From positions 102,773 to 166,772 of the forward strand of contig JBFLWP010000003.1 of the NCBI GenBank assembly GCA_040757595.1: a stretch of DNA of 64,000 nt. The letters run 5' to 3'. The position numbers and the translations under genes are program-made. This document shows, one piece after another, positions 15,752-23,482 of this stretch (position 1 is its first letter; the number at the start of each line of letters is the position of its first letter). The notes below the pieces were generated by a model that saw only the letters and a program-made list of their open reading frames with translations, was not told the DNA's origin and did no database searches. The DNA comes from Nitrospirota bacterium. GTDB lineage: Bacteria; Nitrospirota; Nitrospiria; Nitrospirales; Nitrospiraceae.

Positions 15752-16570
15752 ATGATCGAGATGCTCTCCTACGAGTTCATGCAGCGCTCGCTCCTGGCGG
15801 CGGCCCTGGTCGGGGCGGTCTGCTCGGTGATCGGCGTCTTCGTGATCCTGCGGGGGCTGGCCTTCGTCGGGGCGGGCACGGCCCACGCGGCCTTCGCCGG
15901 CGTCGCGTTCGCCTACCTGGTGGGACTGCCCCCGCTGCCGCTGGCCGTGGCGTTCGGCCTCGTGACGGTCTGGGTGACCGGCGTGATGGAGGAGCGGGGA
16001 CGGATGAAGCTGGACGTCTCGATCGGCATCCTCTACACCGCGACGATGGCGCTGGCAATCCTCTTCATCGGGCTCATGAAGGGCTACAACGCGGAGGTGT
16101 ACGGGTACCTGTTCGGGAGCGTGCTGTCGGTCACGCCGGAGGAGCTGCGGGCGATCCTGTGGCTGGGCCTGATCGTCGCCGGGGTCATCCTGCTGTTTGC
16201 GAAGGAGCTCTACTTCATCGCGTTCGATCAGGAGATGGCGGAGGCGTCGGGCGTGCCGGCCCGGCGCATCTTCTACCTGCTGCTCACGCTCGTGGCACTC
16301 ACCGTGGTGGTGTCGCTGAAGACCGTCGGGGCCATCCTCGTGTTCGCGATGGTCCTGATCCCGGCCGCCACCGCCTACCAGCTCACGCACAGCCTCTACG
16401 CGATGACCGGCTACGCGGTGCTGGTCGGCGTCCTGTGCGCGGTCGGCGGCGTGCTGCTCTCCTACGTCTGGGACCTGCCGTCCGGGCCGGCCATCGTGCT
16501 CCTGGCCACGACCGTCTTCTTCCTCTCGGTGCTCTTCTCGCCCAAGCGTCTCCGGCGGGTGCCGGCTTAA
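15752..16570 (+). CDS. znuB: Metal ABC transporter permease (ZnuB-like)
   Basis: 272 residues of the ABC-3 permease family (PF00950), with about eight predicted transmembrane helices and the family pattern 'GLAFVGAGTAHAAFAGVAFAYLVG'. It forms the membrane channel for the ZnuA/ZnuC pair upstream. The ATG at 15752 (IEMLSYEFMQRSLLAAALVG) is the usual start; the longer frame reads through the heptad element. Its stop shares TTAA (16567-16570) with the stop of the convergent flavin-binding protein gene. Confidence 0.9.
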   Translation: MIEMLSYEFMQRSLLAAALVGAVCSVIGVFVILRGLAFVGAGTAHAAFAGVAFAYLVGLPPLPLAVAFGLVTVWVTGVMEERGRMKLDVSIGILYTATMALAILFIGLMKGYNAEVYGYLFGSVLSVTPEELRAILWLGLIVAGVILLFAKELYFIAFDQEMAEASGVPARRIFYLLLTLVALTVVVSLKTVGAILVFAMVLIPAATAYQLTHSLYAMTGYAVLVGVLCAVGGVLLSYVWDLPSGPAIVLLATTVFFLSVLFSPKRLRRVPA

Positions 16571-17088
16571 TCATTCGGGACCGACCGGTAGTCGTCAGCC
16601 GCCACCCAACCCATCACGCCGAAGCCGCCGACGTAGTAGAGATCCGCGATCTCCATCCGGTAGAAGGCGAAGTCGCCGAAGTCCACCCAGTCCCCTGCCT
16701 CCGGGTGCCTGGCCAAATAGGCCTGTCGGGCCGGCTCCCGCTCCTCCTGCGGGACCCTGGAGACGCGCCCCAGGACCGTGACGCGCGCGGCGGCGAGTGG
16801 ATCGCCGGTCGCCGCGCCCTCCATGACCATCAGGCTGGCGCGCGGATCGGCCTGCAGATTCTTCGTGTGCATGGCCATCGTGCTGATCAGGAAGAGCGGG
16901 CGACCTCGTCCGTCCAGGGCGTAGGGCATGACGGACCCGAAGGGCCAGCCGGGATGTTGCTGAGACAGGGTGGAGAGGCTTCCCAGACGGCCCAGCTCCA
17001 GCAACCGGCGGGCCTGCGCCGCCAGGGAGGAGCCGGGAGCAGGAGCCCGCTCATTCTGTGGAGCGCGGTCGGCCAAGGAACGTCCCAT
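16567..17088 (-). CDS. Pyridoxamine 5'-phosphate oxidase-like FMN-binding split-barrel protein (HugZ type)
   Basis: 173 residues. The core 'LGSLSTLSQQHPGWPFGSVMPYALD...PLFLISTMAMHTKNLQADPRASLMV' is typical of the PNPOx-like split barrel, and 'GDFAFYRMEIADLYYVGGFG' is characteristic of the HugZ/haem-utilisation and DUF2470-associated branch. It may bind FMN, F420 or haem. The ATG at 17088 is the first start after an in-frame region overlapping the divergent promoter. It converges tail to tail with znuB. Confidence 0.85.
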   Translation of the reverse strand: MGRSLADRAPQNERAPAPGSSLAAQARRLLELGRLGSLSTLSQQHPGWPFGSVMPYALDGRGRPLFLISTMAMHTKNLQADPRASLMVMEGAATGDPLAAARVTVLGRVSRVPQEEREPARQAYLARHPEAGDWVDFGDFAFYRMEIADLYYVGGFGVMGWVAADDYRSVPND

Positions 17089-17252
17089 TACAGTACAAGG
17101 TGTATCTTTGGATATCGGCCGCGGCGCCGTCAACCTTGAGCCAGGCGAGGAGGCGTCGCGCAATTCTACGGTGACCGGCGGCGGGCGTTTGTGATACACA
17201 AGCAAGCGGGAGCCGGTTTGGCCCGGCCTCTCGCTTGCGTCGGAGTGCGGAG

Positions 17253-17861
17253 ATGGCGGACTCGCCGACTCGAAAGGTCACCCTCCAACCGGGGCAGATG
17301 CTGATGGTTCGGGTCGCCCCGCCGGGCGAAGCCACCCAGACCGCCCTGTTCATCCGGGACCGCACCCAGACGGTCACAAGCTTCGGCCGCACGCCCGGCA
17401 TCGCCGGGCGGTACCGGGGCCTCGACTGGCAGCGCCAGGTGCTGGTCGTGGCGCTCGTCATCCGGGTGCGGACGCCGCAGGACCCGCAGTTCTACCGGCT
17501 CTGGCTCAACCTGAGGGAATCGGCCTCAACGACAGCCCATCTGGTGGACCTGGCCGTGCAGCCGAAGCTGACCTTTCAGTTCTTCGGCGACGGGGGACGG
17601 CCCCTGACGGCCTGCACGATCAGGAATCCGTTTCAGGACTTCTCGCGGGCGGTCCTCAAGCAACTGGAAGAGTACCCGGCCTGGGACCAGGATCAATTCA
17701 GCCGGGCGGTCGCCGAGTTCACGGACCGGTATCGGACGGCGAAGAGCCTTTGGGAGGGGCTGGCCCGGATCAATCCGTCCGAGGTGCCGACGCTCTTGAT
17801 CCGTCCGACTTCCCCTCCCCGGGAGCCGGTCCGGAAACGGGAGCGGGCGGATCAGTCATGA
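17253..17861 (+). CDS. Conserved hypothetical protein (202 aa)
   Basis: A soluble protein of 202 residues with no signal or membrane segment. A beta-rich N-terminal half (VTLQPGQMLMVRVAPPG, LFIRDRTQTVTSFGR) is followed by a helical C-terminal half (FQDFSRAVLKQLEEYPAWDQDQFSRAV). I do not recognise the family. The ATG at 17253 follows CGGAG with 7 nt spacing. The stop overlaps the NUDIX gene start (ATGA at 17858-17861), so both are translated together and may be functionally linked. Confidence 0.7.
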   Translation: MADSPTRKVTLQPGQMLMVRVAPPGEATQTALFIRDRTQTVTSFGRTPGIAGRYRGLDWQRQVLVVALVIRVRTPQDPQFYRLWLNLRESASTTAHLVDLAVQPKLTFQFFGDGGRPLTACTIRNPFQDFSRAVLKQLEEYPAWDQDQFSRAVAEFTDRYRTAKSLWEGLARINPSEVPTLLIRPTSPPREPVRKRERADQS

Positions 17862-18400
17862 AGTACTGCAGCCAGTGCGGCGCGCCGGTCTCCCTCAAGG
17901 TGCCGCCGGGCGACAACCTCCCGCGCCACGTGTGCGAAGCCTGCCAGGCCATCCACTACCTGAACCCCAAGATCGTCGTCGGCTGCATTCCCGAATGGGA
18001 GGGCCGGATTCTCCTCTGCCGCCGGGCGATCGAGCCGAGAGCCGGGCTCTGGACCATCCCGGGTGGCTTCATGGAGACGGGCGAGCATGCGGTGCAGGCG
18101 GCGGCCCGGGAGACGAGAGAGGAGGCCAAGGCGGAGGTGGAGATCACCGGCCTTTTCGCCCTGTTCAGCCTCCCGCACGTGAGCCAGGTCTACATGATCT
18201 TCCGGGGGACGATGCGCAGCCCCGACTTCGGGCCGGGCAGCGAGAGCCTGGAGGCGCAGCTCTTCGACTACGACAAGATTCCCTGGGAGACCCTCGCCTT
18301 CCCCGTCATCCACGAGGCGCTGACTCGCTACGTGCGGGACCTGGCGCGCGGCCAGTTCGACGTGCACGTGGACGTGGTGGACCGGCCTTGGCCCGGCTGA
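17858..18400 (+). CDS. NUDIX hydrolase with N-terminal zinc ribbon
   Basis: 180 residues. Residues 4-30 form a zinc ribbon (C-S-Q-C ... C-E-A-C), and residues 37-165 are a NUDIX domain with the box GGFMETGE...RETREEAKAEV. This architecture (zinc ribbon plus NUDIX, 'NPKIVVGCIPEWEGRILLCRRAIEP') matches COG1051-type ADP-ribose/NADH pyrophosphatase-like enzymes that hydrolyse nucleoside diphosphate derivatives with Mg2+. The exact substrate is unknown. Translationally coupled to the hypothetical gene at 17253. Confidence 0.9.
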   Translation: MKYCSQCGAPVSLKVPPGDNLPRHVCEACQAIHYLNPKIVVGCIPEWEGRILLCRRAIEPRAGLWTIPGGFMETGEHAVQAAARETREEAKAEVEITGLFALFSLPHVSQVYMIFRGTMRSPDFGPGSESLEAQLFDYDKIPWETLAFPVIHEALTRYVRDLARGQFDVHVDVVDRPWPG

Positions 18401-18497
18401 GGAGTCCGCGTGCGCGTGGGGCGCGGCAGCTCGGATAAGGCGAGAACTTCTCAAGGAAGTAGATGCGAAGGTACGGTCGAGGTTTGCGAGACGAGTC

Positions 18498-18740
18498 TTA
18501 GCCGTCGCCATTGCGCGGGACCGGTTTGCCGTCGCGGACGACCACGTCCTTGCGTTGGTAGACGGCCCTGCCTTGGAGCTTCTGAGCCGCGTTCTTGACG
18601 CCAAAGGTGTGAGTCCTCCCTCCTCCTGCCTCGCCGGCGCCGCTTTTCTCGTATTTCCAGTCTGACTTTTCCAGGAACACCACATCAACACGCCAGATGA
18701 CGATGGGTTTCCCTGGCTCAAGCGACTCGGTTTGGTCCAC
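18498..18740 (-). CDS. Small hypothetical protein downstream of the DNA methyltransferase (80 aa)
   Basis: An 80-residue ORF starting with GTG at 18740, 14 nt after the methyltransferase stop. The composition looks protein-like (KPIVIWRVDVVFLEKSDWKYEKS; QRKDVVVRDGKPVPR) but matches no family I know. There is no ribosome binding site in front of the GTG. It is not long enough to be a typical restriction enzyme, though its position is where one would be expected. It could also be a remnant. Confidence 0.4.
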   Translation of the reverse strand: MDQTESLEPGKPIVIWRVDVVFLEKSDWKYEKSGAGEAGGGRTHTFGVKNAAQKLQGRAVYQRKDVVVRDGKPVPRNGDG

Positions 18741-18754
18741 GCGGGACTGATGGA

Positions 18755-19732
18755 TTAAAGTCCTCTTTGCGAGCCATTCCCGTTGCCTTCCTTTGGCTTG
18801 AGGTCCGCGAGGGCAGGAATGGCCTTGGTCGCGAGCTGGTAATACTCCGAATTGATCTCTAGACCGATGCTCCGTAGGCCACAGGCAGAGGCCGCCGCAA
18901 TGGTCGAGCCCGCCCCCATGAACGGATCGAGGATCACACCCTGTCCAAACGGCAAGGCCGCCCGGACAAGTTGGCGCACGAAATGTTGAGGCTTGAGAGA
19001 GGGGTGTGGGGCGATACCACGTTCAATCCCGCGGGCTGGAGAGGAATAGATCAAGTCTTTGAAGGGCTCCTCCGCCGATATCCGCCGCAGTCCCCCGGTC
19101 TTCCACTTCCGCAGGTTGTCTTGGACCCGTCCTTCACATGGTTTGCGGAAGAGCCCCCAGGGCTCCCAGCAGGACTTGGGCATGACGGAGATTTCCGGGA
19201 ACTCTTCATGAGCATTCTTCGGCCGATCCCCACCCCGCAGGGTGTAGACGACCCGGATAATCTCCCCTCGCTTTTCGTAGCCGGCCGCGACGAATGGCTC
19301 ATACACGAGATAGGAAACCAGCGGGTTGGTGGCAATGAAGAGATGAGCCCCCGGGACAAGCACGGGCATGAGGCTTTCGGCCAGGCGCTGGAAGAACGTG
19401 CGCAGCTCCGTCCGATCCCGTTCGCTCAGAACGGTGAAACGGGGCAACGGCTTGCGTTGGCATCCATCGAAGGCGGGAGGGATTCGCCACACTCCCCCGC
19501 GCCCCTTGCGCAATTTTTCAAGCTCCCGCGGGGTGTATTCGACGAGGCCGTAAGGCGGGTCTGTCACGACGGCGTGGATGGAATTGGGCGCGACATGCGC
19601 CAACCATTCGAACGCGTCAACGTGGAAAATCTGGTACTTGCCGAGCTTTGAAGAGGAAGGAGCGGAGAGAGAAAAGAGAGGGAGGGTCCCGTTCTGGCTA
19701 CGGCTCTTTATCGTGCGATGAGCCAGAGGCAT
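18755..19732 (-). CDS. DNA (cytosine-N4/adenine-N6) methyltransferase, PF01555 type
   Basis: 325 residues. Catalytic motif IV is DPPYGLVEYTP (about residue 58), and the SAM-binding motif DPFMGAGST comes late (about 285). This order (IV before I) is that of the beta-class amino-methyltransferases; DPPY favours N6-adenine. A target-recognition region lies between (residues 80-260). No restriction enzyme is recognisable next to it, so it is probably solitary and regulatory or a decayed R-M remnant. The start ATG at 19732 avoids a 64-residue, proline/arginine-rich N-terminal extension of the open frame. Confidence 0.85.
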   Translation of the reverse strand: MPLAHRTIKSRSQNGTLPLFSLSAPSSSKLGKYQIFHVDAFEWLAHVAPNSIHAVVTDPPYGLVEYTPRELEKLRKGRGGVWRIPPAFDGCQRKPLPRFTVLSERDRTELRTFFQRLAESLMPVLVPGAHLFIATNPLVSYLVYEPFVAAGYEKRGEIIRVVYTLRGGDRPKNAHEEFPEISVMPKSCWEPWGLFRKPCEGRVQDNLRKWKTGGLRRISAEEPFKDLIYSSPARGIERGIAPHPSLKPQHFVRQLVRAALPFGQGVILDPFMGAGSTIAAASACGLRSIGLEINSEYYQLATKAIPALADLKPKEGNGNGSQRGL

Positions 19733-19835
19733 GTCCGGGCGATAGTCATTGGAGGTGAGGGTGCCAGTGTGTCGCGGAATCCTAGCACTTCTCGGTAGGG
19801 GCGGCAATAGCGCAGAAACTGTGGTGGGAAAACGG

Positions 19836-20291
19836 TTAGGACCTGAGGGCCGTGAGGACTTCCTGCGCGTGGCCGTGAACGCGGACCTTGGGGAAGATGG
19901 CCTTGAGGCGGCCGGCTTGGTCAATGACGAAGGTGCGGCGCCTGGGTCCGATCAGCCCGTTGATGAGCGGGCGGTAGACCCCGTAGGCCTTCTGCACGGT
20001 CCCGTCCTCGTCAACGAGCAGCCGGAAGGGCAGGGAGAATTTCTCGATGAACCGTTGGTGGGAGCCCCGGTCGTCGGGGCTGATGCCCAGCACGACCGCC
20101 TCGGCCCGCTCGATCGCGGCGATCTGGTCGCGGAATCCGCAGGCTTCGACCGTGCAGCCGGAGGTGTCGTCCTTGGGATAGAAATAGAGGACCACCTGCT
20201 TCCCGCGGAGCCCTGCGAGCGAGACGACCTCCCCGCTCTCGCAGGGAAGCGAGAAGTCCGGCGCCGGGTCGCCGACCTTCAATTCGGGCAT
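19836..20291 (-). CDS. bcp: Thioredoxin-dependent peroxiredoxin, Bcp/PrxQ family
   Basis: 151 residues. The peroxidatic Cys sits in DDTSGCTVEACGFRD (about residue 46), and a second Cys five residues on is the resolving Cys of the alpha-type PrxQ. FYPKDDTSGCT is the family signature. It reduces peroxides with thioredoxin in the cytoplasm. It is 17 nt downstream of the aldo/keto reductase gene on the same strand, so the two may form an oxidative-stress operon. Confidence 0.93.
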   Translation of the reverse strand: MPELKVGDPAPDFSLPCESGEVVSLAGLRGKQVVLYFYPKDDTSGCTVEACGFRDQIAAIERAEAVVLGISPDDRGSHQRFIEKFSLPFRLLVDEDGTVQKAYGVYRPLINGLIGPRRRTFVIDQAGRLKAIFPKVRVHGHAQEVLTALRS

Positions 20292-20308
20292 CGGCCTTTC
20301 CGATCCCT

Positions 20309-21277
20309 TCAGTCGTAAAAGTTCCGCAGCCAGACGTGCCGGCCGAGAGAGGCGAGGAGCCCCTCGCTCAGGCGGCGTCCGTCCGAGACCGAGCAGTTGG
20401 CCTGGACGTGCTTTTTGGTCCTCATGCCCGGGATCACCGTGCTGACCGCCGGCTGGGCCAGGCAGTAGCGGAGGGCCAGCTCCGGCAGGGTTTTGGCCTC
20501 GGCGCCGAGCAGCGGCGTGAGCTTGGCGGCGCGCGCCGCCACCTGGGCCTTGCGGTCCCCGCGGAAGTACTCGTTCCGCCAGTCGCTTGCGGGGAACGTC
20601 GTTTCGGGCGTGATCGTGCCGGTCAACCCCCCTTCGTCGAATGGGCAGCGGGCCAGCAGGCCCACGTCGTGCTGCAGGCAGGCCGGGAAGAGGGTCTCCA
20701 CGGGAGACTGGTCGAAGATGTTGAAGATGACCTGGACCGTGTCAATCAGGCCGCTGGTCACCAGCTTGAGCGCCGAGTCCGGCTCATGGTCGTTGATCGA
20801 GACGCCGATGGCCCGGACCTTGCCCTGGGCCTTCAACTGCAGCAGCGCGTCCAGCCAGCTCCGGTCCTCCATCCATTCGTCGCGCCAGACGTGGAGCTGC
20901 TGGAGGTCGAGGCAGTCCAGCTTCAGGTTGCGCAGGCTCTGCTCGGTGGACTCGATGATGTGGGAGGGGGGAAAACAGTCCTGCGCCCGGTCCGCTGGCT
21001 GGGCCGGCCAGTGCTCGTTCTTCGGCGGGACCTTGCTCGCCACGTAGATCCGCTCCTTGCGGGACCGCACCACCTGCCCGACGAGCTGCTCGCTGTGTCC
21101 GTCCCCATAGACCAGAGCCGTGTCAATGAAATTGGTGCCGGCGTCGATCGCGGCGTGGAGGGCGGCGACGGATTCCTTGTCCTCCGCCCCGACCCACATG
21201 GTTCCGCCGATGCCCCAGGCGCCGAACCCGATCTCGGACACCTGATAGCCGGTCTTGCCCAGCCGCCGGTATTGCAC
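20309..21277 (-). CDS. Aldo/keto reductase
   Basis: 322 residues. The catalytic tetrad is visible: Asp and Tyr in DTALVYGDGHSE (about residues 52-57), Lys in VASKVPP and His in LQQLHVW. The C-terminal 'PAVSTVIPGMRTKKHVQANCSV' is the NADP-binding segment of the AKR fold. It is closest in style to the general AKR/YghZ-like group; substrate unknown. ATG at 21277. It precedes bcp on the same strand and is divergent from the gene at 21394. Confidence 0.9.
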   Translation of the reverse strand: MQYRRLGKTGYQVSEIGFGAWGIGGTMWVGAEDKESVAALHAAIDAGTNFIDTALVYGDGHSEQLVGQVVRSRKERIYVASKVPPKNEHWPAQPADRAQDCFPPSHIIESTEQSLRNLKLDCLDLQQLHVWRDEWMEDRSWLDALLQLKAQGKVRAIGVSINDHEPDSALKLVTSGLIDTVQVIFNIFDQSPVETLFPACLQHDVGLLARCPFDEGGLTGTITPETTFPASDWRNEYFRGDRKAQVAARAAKLTPLLGAEAKTLPELALRYCLAQPAVSTVIPGMRTKKHVQANCSVSDGRRLSEGLLASLGRHVWLRNFYD

Positions 21278-21393
21278 GATCTCCTCACGCCAAGGGTGGT
21301 CGGAGGGGCTACTCTACAATGGGGTCTCGGCCGGGCGCAACGGAGCCCTTCGAGTGTTGTCTGTCAGGGGCCTCGGTGCTAAGCTTGACCCCG

Positions 21394-22044
21394 ATGGACA
21401 GCCGGCTGCCGCCCGATCACGCCATGCCGATCGAGCACAAGTACCATGACCTGGTCTCCTTCCGCCGGGCGCTTGACGAGCGGCTGCGTGCGCTGGAGTT
21501 GGACCTCAAGCGCGTGGCCGGGGACATCCCCGCGCAGGTGGCCAAGCGGAAGGCCCTGGCCCAGAGCCTGGAGCTCGGCCGGCGGCTCTTGGAGATGTAC
21601 GAGCCGGTGAAACATTCCCCCGGCTGGATCAGGGCCGGCGCCTCGGTGGTGAGCGATCCGGTGCCGAACCTGGTCACTAAGCAGGAGGGCGAGGAAGACA
21701 TTCTGGAGTTCGAGCACAACCGGCGGTCCTACTCGCTCCGGTTCCGACGATGCCCGGAGCAGCAGTCTCCCGGTCTCTCTGCCGAGGGCGACGTGCCTCA
21801 TGCGCTGCTGTCCTTTTGCAACGAACAGGGGATGGCTCTGTTCGCCAACTCGATCGTGGAAGAGCAGGACGCGCGGGGGCGCTACTGCAAGCCGCTGGAC
21901 ATCGAGGTGTTCATCCCCGGCGAGTGGATCAAGGACTTTCTGGAGCTCTCCGAAGAGATCGCCGCACTCAAGCGCGAGATGGAGATTCGCAGGAAGTACG
22001 ACCCGGCTGAATTGGAACGGCTGCGGCGGCACTTCGGACTCTGA
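21394..22044 (+). CDS. Conserved hypothetical protein with coiled-coil ends (216 aa)
   Basis: A soluble protein whose N-terminal third is helical and charged (RRALDERLRALELDLKRV), followed by a beta-rich core and a C-terminal coiled coil (LELSEEIAALKREMEIRRKYD). No family is recognised. ATG 21394 is chosen; ATG 21424 is also possible and neither has a strong ribosome binding site. The stop is 16 nt before the transglycosylase gene, so it is likely co-transcribed with it. Confidence 0.65.
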   Translation: MDSRLPPDHAMPIEHKYHDLVSFRRALDERLRALELDLKRVAGDIPAQVAKRKALAQSLELGRRLLEMYEPVKHSPGWIRAGASVVSDPVPNLVTKQEGEEDILEFEHNRRSYSLRFRRCPEQQSPGLSAEGDVPHALLSFCNEQGMALFANSIVEEQDARGRYCKPLDIEVFIPGEWIKDFLELSEEIAALKREMEIRRKYDPAELERLRRHFGL

Positions 22045-22060
22045 GCGCAGGAGGCGAGCG

Positions 22061-23368
22061 ATGCGGGGCAGATCGGCGATGGGACTGGCAGGGGGGCTGG
22101 CGCTGGCGACGGCGCTGTGGGGATCGGTCGCGACCATCCCCGTTTCGGCGGGCGATGCCTTCGAAGAAATCAACAAACGCTTCCAGCAGAAGCAACAGGA
22201 GCTCGACGACTCGCTCCGTGCCGTGCAGGAGCAGTATCGGGCCAAGCGGACGGCCATGGAGGCCCAGTGGAAACGGCGGGAGCAGGAGATCGAGGCCCGG
22301 TGGCAGCAGAGGAAGCGGGAGATCGAGCAGAAGTGGGACCGGGCCCTCCGGTCCACCCCCACGTCCTGGGTGGACTATTCATCCGACGACGAGGCGCGGA
22401 GCGTCGTGGACTTCGAGAACGGCACGGTGGAGGTCACGGCCCTGGCTCCGGTCGGGGAGACTGGCTCGTGGCCGGCGGCGCCGGCCGCGGTCGCCGCGCT
22501 CGCATCCGGGCCGGCCGGCTCCGGCAGGGCGCTGGCCGTGCCCGTTTCGCTGCGCGCCGAGGTCGCCGGGGTCCCGCAGCCGCTGGTGCTGGCCGCGCTC
22601 CCGGCCGCCTGGGCCAAGATGCTCCGCCAGTTCGAGCAGGTCTTCTCACAGGAAGCCAAGTCCGGGCAGCCGGTGCTGGCGAACCAGGTGGTGAGCCGGG
22701 CCGGCCAGCCGGTGGACAAACAGACGGTGAAGGCCTACGTGCAGGACGAGGTCCTGCCGGGTGCGGTGGTGGGCGAGAAGCCGGTGCCGTCCCGGGACGG
22801 CGTGGCGCGGATTCAGGTGACGGCCCGGGTCAAGATGGCTCCGGACCACGTGAAAAAGCGGGCCCAGCAGTACCAGGACGTGGTCCCGGCGTACGCCAAG
22901 CAGCACGGGCTGGATCCCCGTCTGCTCTACGCGATCATCCACACGGAATCCTTCTTCAATCCCAAGGCCCAGTCTCCCCTCCCCACCTACGGGCTCATGC
23001 AGCTCGTGCCCCGCGGTGCGGCCCGCGACGCCTACAACTTCCTCTACAAGGACGACCGGGTGCTCGACGATGAATATCTCCTGGATCCGGCCCACAACGT
23101 CGAGTTGGGGGCGGCCTACCTCCGCCTGCTGCGGAAGCAGCTCTTCGCCACCCTCGACGACGGGGACAAGAAGAACTACCTGTTGATCTGCGCGTTCAAG
23201 TGGGGGCCGGAGAACACCCAGAGCAAAATTCTGAAGCAGGTGCGGGTGCAGGACCTGACCGACACGCAGATCTTCAGCCTGCTCACCCAGCGGACGCCGG
23301 AAGAGACCAGCGCCTACCTCAAGCAGGTCCGTGACCGGATGCAGCTCTACGGGGACCAGGCCCCCTGA
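22061..23368 (+). CDS. MltC-like membrane-bound lytic murein transglycosylase
   Basis: 435 residues with a signal peptide (GLAGGLALATALWGSVATIPVSAG). Residues 35-95 are an unusually charged coiled coil of Lys/Arg/Glu/Gln. A DUF3393-like N-domain follows (WVDYSSDDEARSVVDFENGT), then the SLT domain with the catalytic Glu in IIHTESFFNP (about residue 295) and GLMQLVP. The 'MAPDHVKKRAQQY' linker matches MltC. It cleaves peptidoglycan, forming 1,6-anhydroMurNAc, the substrate pathway for AnmK. GGAGG at 22050-22054 supports the ATG at 22061. The lipobox Cys of E. coli MltC is absent. Confidence 0.88.
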   Translation: MRGRSAMGLAGGLALATALWGSVATIPVSAGDAFEEINKRFQQKQQELDDSLRAVQEQYRAKRTAMEAQWKRREQEIEARWQQRKREIEQKWDRALRSTPTSWVDYSSDDEARSVVDFENGTVEVTALAPVGETGSWPAAPAAVAALASGPAGSGRALAVPVSLRAEVAGVPQPLVLAALPAAWAKMLRQFEQVFSQEAKSGQPVLANQVVSRAGQPVDKQTVKAYVQDEVLPGAVVGEKPVPSRDGVARIQVTARVKMAPDHVKKRAQQYQDVVPAYAKQHGLDPRLLYAIIHTESFFNPKAQSPLPTYGLMQLVPRGAARDAYNFLYKDDRVLDDEYLLDPAHNVELGAAYLRLLRKQLFATLDDGDKKNYLLICAFKWGPENTQSKILKQVRVQDLTDTQIFSLLTQRTPEETSAYLKQVRDRMQLYGDQAP

Positions 23369-23482
23369 ACCGTCTTCGTTCTCGGCGTCCTCGCATCACC
23401 GATCGCGCCAGGCCCGATCCGTTGACTTGCCGGGGATGTTTGTCTACCCTGACCTGACGCTGCACCGTCTCCAGAGGGAGCT

